This document shows, in pieces, positions 20,001 through 30,424 of a stretch of DNA of 64,000 nt. The DNA comes from Fodinibius salsisoli. Its GTDB lineage: Bacteria; Bacteroidota; Rhodothermia; Balneolales; Balneolaceae. Positions within the stretch are counted from its first letter, which is position 1. Every line of letters starts with the position of its first letter. The position numbers and the translations under genes were made by a program. The notes under the pieces are model-generated. The model made no database searches. It was not told where the DNA came from and saw only the letters and a list, made by a program, of their open reading frames with translations. The stretch spans positions 62,001-126,000 of the forward strand of contig NZ_JAGGJA010000007.1 in NCBI RefSeq assembly GCF_026229185.1, written 5' to 3'.

Positions 20001-21594
20001 AGGACTTATATCTCCACCTCCTCACCACGATATCTATTCGATTGAGGATTTGGCTCAGCTTATTCACGACCTTAAAAATGCAAATAAACATGCAAAAATT
20101 AATGTTAAGCTGGTTTCGGCCGTTGGAGTAGGTACCATTGCAACAGGTGTTGCCAAAGGTAAAGCTGACGTTATCCTAATCAGTGGTCATGACGGTGGTA
20201 CCGGTGCTTCACCACAAACCAGTATTAAGCACGCCGGACTGCCGTGGGAGCTCGGTTTATCCGAAACTCACCAGACGCTGGTGCTTAACGACTTGCGAAG
20301 TCGTGTCACCCTGGAAACAGATGGACAGATAAAAACCGGGCGTGATATTGCTGTGGCTGCGCTGCTCGGAGGCGAAGAATTTGGATTCGGGACCAGTGCC
20401 CTGGTCACTCTTGGCTGTATCATGATGCGCGTCTGCCACCTCAATACATGTCCTGTGGGTATTGCTACACAAGATCCAGAGTTAAGGCATAAGTTTACCG
20501 GCGACCCGCAGTATGTTGTCAACTTCATGAAGTTTGTAGCCCAAGACCTGCGTGAATATATGGCCAAGCTTGGCTTCCGTACCCTCGACGAGATGATCGG
20601 CCGTACGGACAAGCTCCATCAGCGTGAGACCGACCACTGGAAAGCTAAACAACTGGACTTGTCTCCTATTCTGCATCGTCCGGATATCGCCGACCAAGTA
20701 GGAACACGCTGCACCATTACTCAAAACCATGGGTTGGAAAATGCGCTGGATATCCAGACGTTGATGGATATCTGTGAGCCTGCTATTAATGAGGGGAAAA
20801 GTGTTAGAGCTACCCTGCCGATAAAGAATACAAACCGTGTGGTCGGTACGATGCTCGGCAGTGAAGTTACCCGCCGCCACGGTGCCAAGGGACTTTCCGA
20901 AGACACGATCCATCTCAAGTTTGAAGGATCTGCCGGACAAAGCTTTGGTGCGTTTACTCCCAACGGAATGACACTCGAACTGGAAGGAGATGCCAATGAT
21001 TACTTTGGAAAAGGACTTTCCGGAGGAAAACTAATTCTTTATCCACCAAAGAACGCCCGGTTCGATCCGGCTGAAAATATCATTGTCGGTAACGTCTCTT
21101 TCTATGGAGCAACCAGCGGACAGGCGTTTATCCGTGGCAAAGCCGGCGAACGGTTTTGCGTTCGTAACAGTGGCCTGCATGCGGTAGTAGAAGCAGTAGG
21201 CGACCATGCCTGTGAATACATGACGGGCGGACGCGTAGTTGTGCTCGGTGAAACGGGGCGTAACTTTGCCGCCGGTATGTCGGGTGGTATTGCATACATC
21301 CTGGATCTCGATCAAAACTTCCACAAAAAATGTAATACCGAACGGGTTCTGCTTGAACAGCTTCGGGATGAGGAGGAGATCGAAGAGGTCTATGAGATGA
21401 TTCGCCGTCATGCCGAGTACACCGACAGTCATCGAGGCTGGAAAGTACTTGCCAAGTGGGACGAAATGATCCATCGGTTTGTAAAAGTACTGCCTAAAGA
21501 CTTCAAGAAGATGCAGCAGTCTATTACCGAAGCTGAAGAGAAAGGCCTCGATAAGGAAGAAGCTGAGATGGAAGCATTTCTGCAAAACAAATAA
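17038..21594 (+). CDS. gltB: Glutamate synthase (NADPH-type) large subunit
   Basis: Transfers the amide of glutamine to 2-oxoglutarate. The 1518 residues match the family length. The class II glutaminase nucleophile is C17 in [12 protein letters not shown], implying removal of a 16-residue propeptide. Further marks are [19 protein letters not shown], the [13 protein letters not shown] region, the central GltS domain, the FMN domain around [20 protein letters not shown], the 3Fe-4S Cys cluster in [18 protein letters not shown], and the C-terminal GXGXG beta-helix ([20 protein letters not shown]). It is followed after 68 bases by gltD. The electron donor type is inferred from the separate GltD subunit. 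Confidence 0.97.
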   Translation: MPSDQGLYQSRHEHDACGIGFVVNIRGKESHQIVDQALTVLHNLDHRGATGSETNTGDGAGILVQIPHKFLVDSCSGLGIDLPGRGQYGVGMMFLPPEREERLACEKVIEEIVKEEGQEILGWRKVPTDNFYLGKSAKASEPSVRQLFIARNSDIQTDLDFERKLYVIRRKITKRIENSDLKDKEYVYIPSFSSRTLIYKGMLTSTQLKDFYPDLTDPKMESALGLVHSRFSTNTFPNWKLAHPFRYLIHNGEINTMRGNENAMHAREAQLSTDLFDEDLENLTPIIQEDGSDSAKFDNCLEFLLLSGRSLPHAMMMMIPEPWEKHETMSDEMKAFYEYHSCMMEPWDGPASIGFTDGKMVGATLDRNGLRPSRYYVTSDDMVVLSSEVGVLDIPAEDIVYKDRLQPGRMLLIDTEEGRIKSDEEIKQQIASEHPYREWLDENLVDFHNLPEESEDHSVPSHEEIIHRQKAFGYTYEDINVNVGPMAENMLQPVGAMGNDAPIAVLSNEPQLLYNYFKQLFAQVTNPPIDPIREELITSTETILGSQGNILDTTPENCRQIRLKTPILKNKELAQLKNIDLSGFKSKTLPILYDVDKGGDGLEQALDDLFAAADEAIEDGVNILILSDRDFNKKKAPIPALLAVAGLHHHLIRSGNRTKVGLVLESGEPRETHHFCTLLGYGVEAVNPYMAYESLHDLIEQGHLDLSFKRAQKGYIKAAVKGIVKVMSKMGISTIKSYRGAQIFEALGLSDEVIDKYFTWTDSRIGGIDLDTIAQEAKLRHHEAFPNYHTNGQVLDEGGQYKWRKGSEYHAYNPKTVHTLQLATKNGDYELYKEYTKLIDEQDDPLPNLRTLLDFNLDESQSIPLEEVESVDEICQRFKTGAMSYGSISEETHETLAIAMNRIGGKSNTGEGGENSSRYTPEPNGDSKRSSIKQVASGRFGVTSEYLTESEEIQIKMAQGAKPGEGGELPGRKVYPWIADVRLSTPGVGLISPPPHHDIYSIEDLAQLIHDLKNANKHAKINVKLVSAVGVGTIATGVAKGKADVILISGHDGGTGASPQTSIKHAGLPWELGLSETHQTLVLNDLRSRVTLETDGQIKTGRDIAVAALLGGEEFGFGTSALVTLGCIMMRVCHLNTCPVGIATQDPELRHKFTGDPQYVVNFMKFVAQDLREYMAKLGFRTLDEMIGRTDKLHQRETDHWKAKQLDLSPILHRPDIADQVGTRCTITQNHGLENALDIQTLMDICEPAINEGKSVRATLPIKNTNRVVGTMLGSEVTRRHGAKGLSEDTIHLKFEGSAGQSFGAFTPNGMTLELEGDANDYFGKGLSGGKLILYPPKNARFDPAENIIVGNVSFYGATSGQAFIRGKAGERFCVRNSGLHAVVEAVGDHACEYMTGGRVVVLGETGRNFAAGMSGGIAYILDLDQNFHKKCNTERVLLEQLRDEEEIEEVYEMIRRHAEYTDSHRGWKVLAKWDEMIHRFVKVLPKDFKKMQQSITEAEEKGLDKEEAEMEAFLQNK

Positions 21595-21662
21595 TGGATC
21601 AACCATCTTTGAAAGGCATACCGAGAAAAACTTTAATCAACAATTGATGTACATCGAATATT

Positions 21663-23144
21663 ATGGGTAAACCAACCGGTTTTATGGAGTTTGAGCGAAA
21701 GGAAACTCCGAACAGAAATCCAGAAGAACGAGTCAAAGATTGGGATTCGCTTCACGAACATCTTACGACGGAAGAACTACAGGAACAGGGAGCCCGCTGT
21801 ATGGACTGCGGAATTCCTTTTTGCCAGACGGCAGAAGAAAAAAACGGTGCATCCATGGGGTGCCCGATCCATAACTTGATTCCCGAATGGAATCACCTGG
21901 TTTATAATGATAAGTGGGAGGAAGCGCTCCACCGCCTGCACAAGACCAATAACTTCCCCGAGTTTACCGGCCGCGCCTGCCCGGCTCCCTGCGAAGGCTC
22001 TTGCGTGCTTGGTATTATCGAAGAGCCTGTAGCAATCAAAAGTATTGAGCAAGCAATTATTGACCGCGGATTTGAAGAGGGATGGGTTACGCCCCAACCG
22101 CCCGAAAATCGTACGGATAAAGAAGTAGCAATTGTGGGCTCGGGCCCCGCCGGACTGGCTGCAGCAGATCAGCTGAATAAAGCCGGCCATACCCTGACCG
22201 TCTATGAGCGTGACAAACGCGTAGGTGGACTGCTGATGTATGGAATTCCAAATATGAAGTTAGAAAAAACGGTTGTTGATCGACGTATCAACCTTATGAA
22301 AGAGGAAGGCATTAATTTTGTGACCGGCACCGAGATCGGTACCGACATGCATGCTACCGAACTTACCGATAATTACGATGCCGTTATCCTGGCCGGTGGT
22401 GCTACCAATCCTCGCGATCTTGAAATTGAAGGACGTGACCTTGAAGGAATTCATTTTGCGATGGAATTTCTCCACGCCAATGTCGAAAAGCTGCTGGAAG
22501 ATGAGCATAAAAATGAATTTATCTCAGCCAAGGACAAAGATGTCATCGTTATTGGTGGTGGTGATACCGGCACCGATTGTGTGAGTACTTCAATGCGCCA
22601 TGGATGCAATACACTGACCCAGTTTGAAATTATGCCGAAACCTCCGGCAAGCCGAGGCGAAGAAAATCCCTGGCCCGAATGGCCCCACGTTTACAAAGTG
22701 GATTACGGCCAGGAAGAAGCAAAAGCCCGGTTTGGCGATGATCCCCGGCAGTACCAGGTTATGACCAAAAAGTTTCTCGGTGATGGCAACGGTAATGTCA
22801 AAGAACTCCACACCGTTGAGGTGGAATGGAAAACCAATGATGATGGCCAGAAGGTACTTGAGGAAGTATCCGGAACAGAGAAAGTCTGGAAAGCAGATTT
22901 AGTTCTGCTGGCTATGGGATTCCTGGGACCTGAAAACCCGGTATTAGAACAGCTTGAGGTTGAACGCGACGAGCGATCCAATGCCAAAGCGCCCTATGAC
23001 GAATACCATACTAATGTAGATGGGGTTTTTGCTGCCGGTGATATGCGCCGGGGACAAAGCTTGATTGTATGGGCTATCAATGAAGGACGCGGAGCCGCAC
23101 GCGAATGCGACCGATACCTGATGGGAAGTACTGAGTTGCCCTAA
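21663..23144 (+). CDS. gltD: Glutamate synthase small subunit
   Basis: A flavin (FAD) and NADPH-binding subunit that passes electrons to GltB. The 493 residues open with [14 protein letters not shown], then the 4Fe-4S Cys motifs CMDCGIPFC and [12 protein letters not shown], and [20 protein letters not shown] dinucleotide fold [17 protein letters not shown] and [15 protein letters not shown] follow, then the NADPH fold [13 protein letters not shown], and the C-terminal [17 protein letters not shown]. All key Cys and Gly residues are present. It is the second gene of gltBD. Confidence 0.97.
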   Translation: MGKPTGFMEFERKETPNRNPEERVKDWDSLHEHLTTEELQEQGARCMDCGIPFCQTAEEKNGASMGCPIHNLIPEWNHLVYNDKWEEALHRLHKTNNFPEFTGRACPAPCEGSCVLGIIEEPVAIKSIEQAIIDRGFEEGWVTPQPPENRTDKEVAIVGSGPAGLAAADQLNKAGHTLTVYERDKRVGGLLMYGIPNMKLEKTVVDRRINLMKEEGINFVTGTEIGTDMHATELTDNYDAVILAGGATNPRDLEIEGRDLEGIHFAMEFLHANVEKLLEDEHKNEFISAKDKDVIVIGGGDTGTDCVSTSMRHGCNTLTQFEIMPKPPASRGEENPWPEWPHVYKVDYGQEEAKARFGDDPRQYQVMTKKFLGDGNGNVKELHTVEVEWKTNDDGQKVLEEVSGTEKVWKADLVLLAMGFLGPENPVLEQLEVERDERSNAKAPYDEYHTNVDGVFAAGDMRRGQSLIVWAINEGRGAARECDRYLMGSTELP

Positions 23145-23700
23145 CAATTCAACACACATGATGCTCTTAGTCTTGGCCTTTGCAGGACCTATAATATTCA
23201 ATGCTCGATACTTAGATCATTATAGACTTGCAAAGGTTTCTTATTTATAAATAGGAAATAAAATAGATGGAACAACACATAGCTTAGAAACCTCTAACCA
23301 AGGTTAGATTACATTTATACTCCAGCATTTGTGTATAAAATTTATCACATTATGAGTGGACAATAACTCTACAAGAGAGAGATTGAATACATAAAAATAA
23401 TAGTTATGGGGAGAGTCACTCTTGAAATATAGAGCATCATCTGCAAAACATGCTATTTGACTCATTTTAGTTGAACTGATAAAATATCTCCATTTTTTAA
23501 AGGCCGGTTGAAAGACCGGCCTTTCTCTTTTCCCTCCCACCTTCTACCACTTTATTCCAAGCTACACATATTGGTTAGTTTTAATCCCACGAGAAACACT
23601 CAAAACCCCTTCAATTCTCTTTAATCGGCATATATTCCTGTTAAATTTTTCCTTCAACTTACTCCAGGCAAAATTAATCACATCTTTCTGCAATCGATCC
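23145..23700. other. Intergenic region between gltD and the dcw cluster
   Basis: About 560 bases with no credible gene. It is AT-rich up to the terminator at 23499. Nothing else specific was seen besides that terminator and the mraZ promoter region that follows. Confidence 0.6.
23499..23530 (+). terminator. Intrinsic terminator upstream of the dcw cluster
   Basis: AAAGGCCGGT (23499-23508) pairs with ACCGGCCTTT (23515-23524) around a 6-base loop, followed by TCTCTTTT. It lies about 355 bases after gltD. It may end a long gltBD 3' UTR or an unannotated small transcript. Confidence 0.85.
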
Positions 23701-23730
23701 TTGACATATTATACCCTTTCGGGGTACATT
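23701..23730 (+). promoter_or_regulatory. Probable promoter of the dcw cluster
   Basis: TTGACA at 23701-23706 followed, after 18 bases, by TACATT (23725-23730), resembling a sigma70-type promoter. It sits immediately before the GTGG boxes and about 80 bases before the mraZ ATG. A TATTATACCC stretch inside the spacer offers alternative -10 options. Confidence 0.5.
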
Positions 23731-23755
23731 GTGGAGTGAAGTGGTAGAATGTGGG
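23731..23755 (+). promoter_or_regulatory. MraZ-type operator: three GTGG boxes with 10-bp period
   Basis: GTGGAGTGAA, GTGGTAGAAT and GTGGGAGTCC start at 23731, 23741 and 23751, exactly one helical turn apart. MraZ is known to bind direct repeats of TGGG/GTGG type with about 10-bp phasing upstream of its own gene, so this should be the autoregulatory site of the cluster. The boxes sit just downstream of the predicted promoter, as expected for repression. Confidence 0.8.
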
Positions 23756-23810
23756 AGTCCTATCCACTGATCGAATTCGACAACTTTTGCTGTAATTCTG
23801 GGGACCTTAT

Positions 23811-24281
23811 ATGCCGAGTTTTAAAGGCCAATATAATCATAGTGTAGATAATAAAGGACGCGTTAGCTTCCCGGCTAAACTGCGTAAGGCACTAAATCCC
23901 CAAGCTCAAGAGCGTTTTACGATCTTAAGAGGTCTCGAACCTTGTCTTTATCTCTACCCAGAAGATGAATGGCAAAAAGTAGAAGACCAACTCTCCCAAA
24001 TTAACAGTTTTACCAAAGAAGGTCGCACAGTGAAGCGCAATTTCCTGCGTTTTGCTGAAGATCTTTCACTGGATAACCAGAACCGCATTCCACTTCCTTC
24101 ACAACTTACAAACTGGGCCGGCATAGACGGCAAAGCCATCTTCATCGGCAGCGGCGAACGTATTGAAATATGGTCGCCTCAAAAACTCGATGAGATTGAC
24201 TCCGGCCTGGATTTCGAATCGTATCAAGAACTTTTTGAGCGTGTAATGGGCGATAATGACAACGATGAGCAAGAAAAATGA
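23811..24281 (+). CDS. mraZ: Transcriptional regulator MraZ
   Basis: A SpoVT/AbrB-like DNA-binding protein that represses the division and cell-wall cluster it heads. The 156 residues contain two swapped-hairpin repeats: HSVDNKGRVSFPAKLR (residues 8-23) and LSLDNQNRIPLPSQL, with the DxxGR/DxxxR signature of MraZ. The ATG at 23811 gives the normal MPSFKGQYNH start. The gene overlaps rsmH, and three GTGG boxes lie 56-80 bases upstream. Confidence 0.96.
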   Translation: MPSFKGQYNHSVDNKGRVSFPAKLRKALNPQAQERFTILRGLEPCLYLYPEDEWQKVEDQLSQINSFTKEGRTVKRNFLRFAEDLSLDNQNRIPLPSQLTNWAGIDGKAIFIGSGERIEIWSPQKLDEIDSGLDFESYQELFERVMGDNDNDEQEK

Positions 24282-25203
24282 TACATATTATAAGCATCAG
24301 CCAGTATTGCTGCATGAATCCGTAGAGTATCTCATTACGGATCCAAGCGGTATCTATATCGATGCCACGCTCGGCGGTGGAGGACACAGCCAGGAATTGT
24401 TGTCTCAACTAAATAAGGACGCCCAATTAATAGGCATTGACCAGGATGACGAAGCGTTGCATGCAGCAAACTCCCGCATTGGTACCGACGCACGCTTCTC
24501 TTCCATAAAAGGTAATTTCGGATACCTCTCCCGCCTTATTTCCCCAGAATTACACGGCGAGGTATCCGGAATCCTTCTTGATCTTGGTGTTTCAACACAC
24601 CAAATAACGGAGGCCGATCGTGGTTTCACCTTCCAAAAAGAAGGTCCACTGGATATGCGGATGAGTAACCTGCGAGGCGTAACCGCCTACCAGGTTGTTA
24701 ACGACTACTCCTACGAAGATTTGCGTGATGTCATCTATCACTATGGAGAGGAACGTCTTAGCCGTGAAATCGCAAGCGAAATCATTGATCGACGTCCCGT
24801 AGAGACGACCACAGAACTACGTAAAGCCGTAGAGTCTGTCGTACATGGAAAGCATCAAATAAAAAGTATAGCTCGTGTTTTCCAGGGTATCCGTATTGAG
24901 GTGAATCGCGAGCTTGACATGCTTCGAGAGGTACTCAACCAATCTCTTGATCTGCTTCATGCAGGAGGGCGCATCGTAGCTATCAGCTACCATTCGCTTG
25001 AGGACCGTATTGTTAAGCGGTTCTTTAAAGCTGGGAATCATGAGGGTAAAATTGAAAAGGATTTTTATGGCAATCCGCTGAACCCCATTGAAGAAATATC
25101 CGGCGGTATTATTCGTCCAACGGAAAAAGAGATCGAACAAAACCCGGCTGCCCGAAGTGCAAAAATGCGGGTCGCTGAAATCATAGAACATCAGGAGGTG
25201 TAG
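24256..25203 (+). CDS. rsmH: 16S rRNA (cytosine1402-N4)-methyltransferase
   Basis: Methylates C1402 of 16S rRNA using SAM. The 315 residues contain HQPVLLHESVEYL, the SAM-binding IDATLGGGGHSQELL, GILLDLGVSTHQ, DRGFTFQKEGPLDMRM, and the C-terminal RIVAISYHSLEDRIVKRFF. It starts inside mraZ (26-base overlap); an ATG at 24265 would shorten it by three residues and is equally possible. It is translationally coupled in the dcw cluster. Confidence 0.96.
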   Translation: MTTMSKKNDTYYKHQPVLLHESVEYLITDPSGIYIDATLGGGGHSQELLSQLNKDAQLIGIDQDDEALHAANSRIGTDARFSSIKGNFGYLSRLISPELHGEVSGILLDLGVSTHQITEADRGFTFQKEGPLDMRMSNLRGVTAYQVVNDYSYEDLRDVIYHYGEERLSREIASEIIDRRPVETTTELRKAVESVVHGKHQIKSIARVFQGIRIEVNRELDMLREVLNQSLDLLHAGGRIVAISYHSLEDRIVKRFFKAGNHEGKIEKDFYGNPLNPIEEISGGIIRPTEKEIEQNPAARSAKMRVAEIIEHQEV

Positions 25204-25204
25204 T

Positions 25205-25642
25205 ATGCTGGTAAAATCTCCCATGAAAAAAACGGAAGTCCGCCCGAATAAACGGAAAAAAAATAAAACATCCAGAAAGAAAAAAAGGCCAAGAGACTCA
25301 TCAGCTTCAGGAAATACCGTCTATGGTAAAAAAGTAAAAAATGCTGATGGATCCTCAAGTCGTATTTCTTTTCCAAAAATCAAGCCCTGGAAAGTTATTG
25401 TCGGGGCTATTGTGCTTGGACTTTTGGGCATGCTCTATTTAAAGCATGTATTTGCTACCCAAGAGTTACTGCGTGAGGTTCAGCAACTGGAACGAGAATA
25501 CAACCAAGCCAAGCGATTGCACAGTAACTATCGATTGACCTTTGACCGGATGATCGGTCCGGCTGAAATTTATGACAAAGCCAATAATCAAGGATTTATT
25601 AATGGCGGACCCGCAGAAAAAGTAATCGAGGTAGAGCAATAG
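25205..25642 (+). CDS. ftsL: FtsL-like division protein (bitopic)
   Basis: A 145-residue bitopic membrane protein. It has a strongly basic cytosolic tail (residues 8-30, RPNKRKKNKTSRKKKRPR), one transmembrane segment at about 62-80 (WKVIVGAIVLGLLGMLYLK) and a periplasmic coiled coil (QELLREVQQLEREYNQAKRL). Sequence conservation of FtsL is low, so the assignment rests on topology and on position between rsmH and ftsI. A good ribosome site AGGAGG lies 12 bases upstream, inside the end of rsmH. An internal ATG at 25223 is an alternative start. Confidence 0.8.
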   Translation: MLVKSPMKKTEVRPNKRKKNKTSRKKKRPRDSSASGNTVYGKKVKNADGSSSRISFPKIKPWKVIVGAIVLGLLGMLYLKHVFATQELLREVQQLEREYNQAKRLHSNYRLTFDRMIGPAEIYDKANNQGFINGGPAEKVIEVEQ

Positions 25643-27796
25643 ATGCAAGAAGAGCAATCAAGCATATTAAACCGCATATTTGTGGTCTTTGGGCTGGTAC
25701 TTTTAGTACCATGTGCCATTGGTATGCAGCTCTTTCGCATCAACTTTATTGAGGGCTCGGAACTGCGACAGCTCTGGAGCGAACAAGCTATTGATTACAT
25801 CTCAATACCGGCTCAGCGAGGCAACATTTATGACGAGGATGGCAGCCTGTTAGCTACGAATTCGGTGGCATACAAAGTTGCCATAGATCCAAAAGTGACC
25901 GGACTTACTCAAACGCAAATTCGGCAGGTTTGTGATACTCTTGGCAAGTATAATTACCGGTCTTCCGGGCAATACCAGCAGAAAATAAGAAGTGCACCAC
26001 AGCGATCCCGCTATGTCGTCTTGGGCAAAAATGTAACAGCCCAAGCCTATGAGGCGCTCCAACAGATGGATATCCGCGGCGTTATTCTCGAAGAAGAGTA
26101 CGAACGACGCTATAGTTTTGGATCACTTGCAGCTCATGCTTTGGGATTTGTCAACCATAAGATGAACGGAATGACCGGTCTCGAAAATCAATATAACAAG
26201 CAGCTGAATGGCGAAGATGGCGTTCAGCAGGTTCGGCGGGAACGCAATGGCCGTATTTATGCCTATGTGGGCGCTCCTCGAAAACAGCCACAGCAGGGAC
26301 ATTCCTTATACACCACTATTGATTCCCACATCCAAGCTATTGTAGAGGAAGAACTTCGAGCCGGCATTGAACGAACAAAATCGACGTATGGGACTGCCAT
26401 TGTAATGAATCCCAAGACCGGGGCTATCAAAGCGATGGCAAACTATCCGACCTATAATCCAAATAATTCAGCTACGCTCAACAAACACAACCGGCGGAAT
26501 TTTGCAATAGCCGATATGATTGAGCCCGGCTCTACCTTTAAGCTGGTAACAGCTATTGCTGCTGTTGAGCAAGAAAAAGTTTCTTTTGATGAAACCTTTG
26601 AAACGCCCGATGATGGAAAAATTAAAATTCATGGGCAGTGGATGCGTGATCACGATCCACTCGGAACCCTAACGTTTCCTGAAGTCATTGAGCAGTCTTC
26701 GAATGTGGCAACAGCCCAAATAGCTATGCGGCTCTCAAACGATACTTTTTATCAGTATGCCCGCAACATGGGATTTGGCACCCCTACTAATATCGATTTA
26801 CCAAACGAAGAAACCGGCCATCTCCAAAAACCGTTTGAATGGAGCAAAGTGTCGCTCCCATGGATGTCTATTGGTTACGAAGTGCAGGTTACACCCCTGC
26901 AGCTCGCTCAGGCCTATTCCGCTTTTGCTAACGGCGGAACGATGATGCGCCCCTTTCTGGTCGATAAAATTTTAGATAGCGAAGATAACGTAGTCTCCGA
27001 ACAGGAACCCATGGCTGTACGACAGATTGCCGAAAAAGAAACAATTGACAAGTTATATCCTGTTTTTCAACGCGTTATCTCGGATTCCGGAACGGCTGCG
27101 CAGGCACAAGTCAAAGGACTGAATATTGTAGGCAAAACGGGCACGGCCCAAAAACTGATTAACGGGCGCTACCGCGCAGCTTATCGATCATCCTTTGTGG
27201 GATTCTTTCCGGCTGAAAATCCAAAGTATGTCTGCCTGGTGGTCTTAGACGATCCCCAGACGTACCCTCCCTATGGCGGATGGACGGCGGGCCCCATATT
27301 TCAACATGCGGCTAAGCGAATTGCCGGACTGGATAATGAAATCGAAAAGAAAATTATTGACCGCGGTTCCCAAGAGGATGTTTGGGCCTATGCTCCCGAC
27401 TTAAAGGGACTCTCGCTGAAAGAGGCTACCTCCCTCCTTCAAAAGCAGGATCTCACGTATAATACCAAGGGAAATGGAAACTGGATTTCTATGCAACATC
27501 CTGCTCCCGGCTCAACGTTAACAGCTAACGATGCTATCACCGTTGAATTGACAAATGAATTTTCTGCACCGGATACCACCGAATTGCCAGACGGCTATTC
27601 AATCATTCCCGATGTAGGAGGCATGAGTATGCGTAAAGCTACACAAATAATTACCTCACGTGGATTTGAAACAAAGATGATCGGATCCGGAACGGTATAC
27701 ACACAATTTCCGCGTCCGGGTGATCAAATGAAAAGAGGGCGTTCCATTACGATCCGTGGAAAGTCAAAAGCACTGGAAACCCTGGTAAGCAAATAA
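25643..27796 (+). CDS. ftsI: Division-specific penicillin-binding protein (FtsI/PBP3) with PASTA domains
   Basis: A monofunctional class B transpeptidase that crosslinks septal peptidoglycan. The 717 residues have a short cytosolic tail, a membrane anchor at about 11-32, and the pedestal motif PAQRGNIYDEDGSLLATN. The transpeptidase motifs are S297-x-x-K300 (EPGSTFKLVTA), S352-S-N354 and K498-T-G500 (VGKTGTAQ). Two PASTA-like repeats close the protein (PDLKGLSLKEATSLL and IPDVGGMSMRKATQII). C-terminal PASTA domains are usual in Bacteroidota FtsI but absent in E. coli. The ATG directly follows the ftsL stop. Confidence 0.96.
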   Translation: MQEEQSSILNRIFVVFGLVLLVPCAIGMQLFRINFIEGSELRQLWSEQAIDYISIPAQRGNIYDEDGSLLATNSVAYKVAIDPKVTGLTQTQIRQVCDTLGKYNYRSSGQYQQKIRSAPQRSRYVVLGKNVTAQAYEALQQMDIRGVILEEEYERRYSFGSLAAHALGFVNHKMNGMTGLENQYNKQLNGEDGVQQVRRERNGRIYAYVGAPRKQPQQGHSLYTTIDSHIQAIVEEELRAGIERTKSTYGTAIVMNPKTGAIKAMANYPTYNPNNSATLNKHNRRNFAIADMIEPGSTFKLVTAIAAVEQEKVSFDETFETPDDGKIKIHGQWMRDHDPLGTLTFPEVIEQSSNVATAQIAMRLSNDTFYQYARNMGFGTPTNIDLPNEETGHLQKPFEWSKVSLPWMSIGYEVQVTPLQLAQAYSAFANGGTMMRPFLVDKILDSEDNVVSEQEPMAVRQIAEKETIDKLYPVFQRVISDSGTAAQAQVKGLNIVGKTGTAQKLINGRYRAAYRSSFVGFFPAENPKYVCLVVLDDPQTYPPYGGWTAGPIFQHAAKRIAGLDNEIEKKIIDRGSQEDVWAYAPDLKGLSLKEATSLLQKQDLTYNTKGNGNWISMQHPAPGSTLTANDAITVELTNEFSAPDTTELPDGYSIIPDVGGMSMRKATQIITSRGFETKMIGSGTVYTQFPRPGDQMKRGRSITIRGKSKALETLVSK

Positions 27797-27806
27797 AATA
27801 ACTGAA

Positions 27807-29288
27807 TTGAATCTTAATACACTCATATCGCTTTGTGAACCACTTGAGGTCACCGGCCCTGAGCCGGACGCCCTCGGTGCGCTCCAGCAAGATTCGCGTA
27901 ATATTACCGCTGGTGATGTCTTTATTGCGATACGGGGCTACCAGGTTGATGGACATGACTTCATCCAGGCGGCCATTGACAATGGAGCTGTTGTCGTCAT
28001 TTGTGAAGAACCTCCAATGAATTATAGCCAGGACGTGTGCATGATAGTGGTTGAAGACAGCCGCTCACTGCTTGGCCCTCTTGCCCAGGCATTTGAAGGC
28101 CACCCGGCGGAGGGAATGAGCATCATCGGCATCACGGGAACAAATGGAAAGACTACCGTTGCGACCCTCACTTATCAGCTGTTACAAAAGCTTGGAGCAA
28201 ATCCAGCGCTGCTCGGGACGGTGGCCAAGTGTATTGGCGGTGAGGTCTATGAAAGTAAACTCACAACAGCAGACCCTATTGAGCTTGCAGCCGATATGAG
28301 AAAGATGGTTGAAGCTGGGACGAGCCATTTAGTGATGGAAGTATCTTCCCATGCCCTTGATCAACAGCGTGTTAATGGAGTACAGTTTAATATCGCAGCT
28401 TTTACCAATTTAAGTCACGACCATCTGGATTACCACGAGACGCTGGCAGACTATGCAAAAGCCAAGCAGGCATTATTCCTATCGCTGGGTGAAGATGACA
28501 CCGCGGTTATCAATGCTGATGATGAACAGGCGCTTCTTATGGCTGAGGATTGTAAGGCCAACATAATCAACTTTAGCTTTGCTCAGGCTTCTGATGTAGA
28601 GTGCCAGGTATTAGCAAATACGACAGAGGGGCTGACAATCCGAATTGGACAATCACTGGTTGAAAGTCCGCTGATGGGACTGTTCAATGCTTATAACATT
28701 ACCGAAGCATTTTTAATTGGTCAGGCCCTTGGCTTTGATACTGATGAAATCGTAACGGCTTTTAAAAATATTCCGGGTGCTCCGGGTCGGCTCCAAAGTA
28801 TTGAGGATCCTGATAGTGATAAGCCCATTGTTATTGTGGACTATGCTCACACGCCGGACGCGCTAAGAAACGTACTTCAGACATTGGCAGAGCTTAAGAC
28901 AAATCAACAAGCCCTGCATGTCGTTTTCGGCTGTGGTGGCAACAGAGATAAGAGCAAACGACCAAAGATGGCTGCTACTGCCGAAACATATGCTGATATC
29001 ATCACCGTTACCTCCGACAATCCCCGAGATGAAGACCCGGATGCTATTATTGATGATATCATGGCTGGATTTAATAATCCAACAAATATCTCCCGGATAA
29101 CAGATCGCAGGCAGGCCATCACGCAGGCTATCAAAGAAGGTGATGCCAACACGATGGTCCTGGTAGCCGGTAAGGGCCACGAAACTTACCAGGAGATTCA
29201 AGGAAAACGATACCAGTTTGATGACCGGCAGGTGGCACGCGAAGCATTAGGCAACAGTAATGTGAATCCTAAAACACAGGAGGTCTGA
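27807..29288 (+). CDS. murE: UDP-MurNAc-L-Ala-D-Glu:meso-diaminopimelate ligase
   Basis: Adds the third residue of the stem peptide. The 493 residues have the ATP-loop GITGTNGKTTVATL near residue 110, HLVMEVSSHALDQQRV, TNLSHDHLDYHETL and VVDYAHTPDALRN. The specificity motif DNPR at 404-407 (TSDNPRDEDP) indicates meso-diaminopimelate rather than lysine. The start codon appears to be TTG at 27807, with no in-frame ATG near it. The stop overlaps the mraY ATG by one base. Confidence 0.95.
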   Translation: MNLNTLISLCEPLEVTGPEPDALGALQQDSRNITAGDVFIAIRGYQVDGHDFIQAAIDNGAVVVICEEPPMNYSQDVCMIVVEDSRSLLGPLAQAFEGHPAEGMSIIGITGTNGKTTVATLTYQLLQKLGANPALLGTVAKCIGGEVYESKLTTADPIELAADMRKMVEAGTSHLVMEVSSHALDQQRVNGVQFNIAAFTNLSHDHLDYHETLADYAKAKQALFLSLGEDDTAVINADDEQALLMAEDCKANIINFSFAQASDVECQVLANTTEGLTIRIGQSLVESPLMGLFNAYNITEAFLIGQALGFDTDEIVTAFKNIPGAPGRLQSIEDPDSDKPIVIVDYAHTPDALRNVLQTLAELKTNQQALHVVFGCGGNRDKSKRPKMAATAETYADIITVTSDNPRDEDPDAIIDDIMAGFNNPTNISRITDRRQAITQAIKEGDANTMVLVAGKGHETYQEIQGKRYQFDDRQVAREALGNSNVNPKTQEV

Positions 29289-30424
29289 TGCTGTACGAAC
29301 TCTTAAGCTGGCTTGAAGCAAATTATCAGCCTCCCGGGTTTGGGGCTTTTGAATTTATTACAACACGGGCTGCTGTTGCAGCGGCCATGGCCCTGTTTAT
29401 TAGTATCATGATTGGGCGACAACTCATCAAATGGTTGGAACAGATGCAGCTGCGTGAGGTTATCCGCGATGACATCGGGCTCGACAGTCACCTCGGCAAG
29501 GCACATACGCCTACGATGGGGGGCATTATCATCCTTCTGGCCATCCTTATCCCGGCCCTGCTCTGGATGCGCATGGACAGCATCTATACCTGGATGATCA
29601 TCTTGGTCACCTTCATTCTGGGTGTTGTGGGCTTCGTTGATGATTACATCAAAGTGGTAAAACAAGATAAGTCTGGCCTCAGCGGACGGCTTAAAATTGC
29701 CGGACAGGTGTCGGTCGGTTTGCTCTTGGGCTGCACGCTCTATTTCTGGCCGGAGTTTCAGGAATTTAACACGCTGACTACCGTTCCATTTCTGAAAAAT
29801 GTGAACATCGATTACGCCATTTTAGGAGAAGCCCTTGGATGGCTGATCTATATTCCCGTTGTCATTTTTGTAATTACGGCTGTGAGTAATGCCACCAACC
29901 TGACTGACGGCCTCGATGGGCTGGCAGCGGGCACCTCGGCCATTGCCGGACTGATTCTCGGAATTTTTGCTTATGTATCCGGCCGGACCGACTTTTCGAA
30001 TTTCCTGGATATTATTTACCTCCCGGGATCCGGGGAATTGACCATCTTCTGCGCTTCGTTAGTCGGGGCCTGTATGGGATTCCTCTGGTATAATACGCAT
30101 CCGGCGTCTGTTTTTATGGGCGATACCGGCTCATTGGCTCTGGGCGGTGCATTTGGGGCCATTGGACTTATGCTTCATAAAGAACTACTGCTGCCCATCG
30201 TCTGTGGTATCTTTTTTGTTGAAACGATTTCTGTAATCATCCAAACAACCTATTTCAAATATACCAGGTACAAATACGGCGAAGGTAAACGCATCTTTTT
30301 GATGTCTCCCATTCACCACCACTTTGAAAAAAAGGGGTGGCCAGAATCCAAGATTGTGGTTCGATTCTGGATTATCGCCGTACTGCTGGGCATTCTTGGC
30401 CTCTTAACCCTTAAACTCCGATGA
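29288..30424 (+). CDS. mraY: Phospho-N-acetylmuramoyl-pentapeptide transferase
   Basis: Transfers phospho-MurNAc-pentapeptide to undecaprenyl phosphate to form lipid I. The 378 residues contain about ten transmembrane segments, with HLGKAHTPTMGGI, GFVDDYIKV (the DD pair), NATNLTDGLDGLAAGTS, FMGDTGSLALGG and the SPIHHHFEKKGWPE His-rich cytosolic loop. A strong ribosome site AGGAGG (29278-29283) precedes the ATG. murF, found here in many bacteria, is absent. Confidence 0.97.
   Translation: MLYELLSWLEANYQPPGFGAFEFITTRAAVAAAMALFISIMIGRQLIKWLEQMQLREVIRDDIGLDSHLGKAHTPTMGGIIILLAILIPALLWMRMDSIYTWMIILVTFILGVVGFVDDYIKVVKQDKSGLSGRLKIAGQVSVGLLLGCTLYFWPEFQEFNTLTTVPFLKNVNIDYAILGEALGWLIYIPVVIFVITAVSNATNLTDGLDGLAAGTSAIAGLILGIFAYVSGRTDFSNFLDIIYLPGSGELTIFCASLVGACMGFLWYNTHPASVFMGDTGSLALGGAFGAIGLMLHKELLLPIVCGIFFVETISVIIQTTYFKYTRYKYGEGKRIFLMSPIHHHFEKKGWPESKIVVRFWIIAVLLGILGLLTLKLR

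Noticed and set aside
23304-23540. Minus-strand 78-residue frame between gltD and mraZ
   Set aside because: It begins on the 3' side of the terminator hairpin, reads through it, and has no recognizable features.
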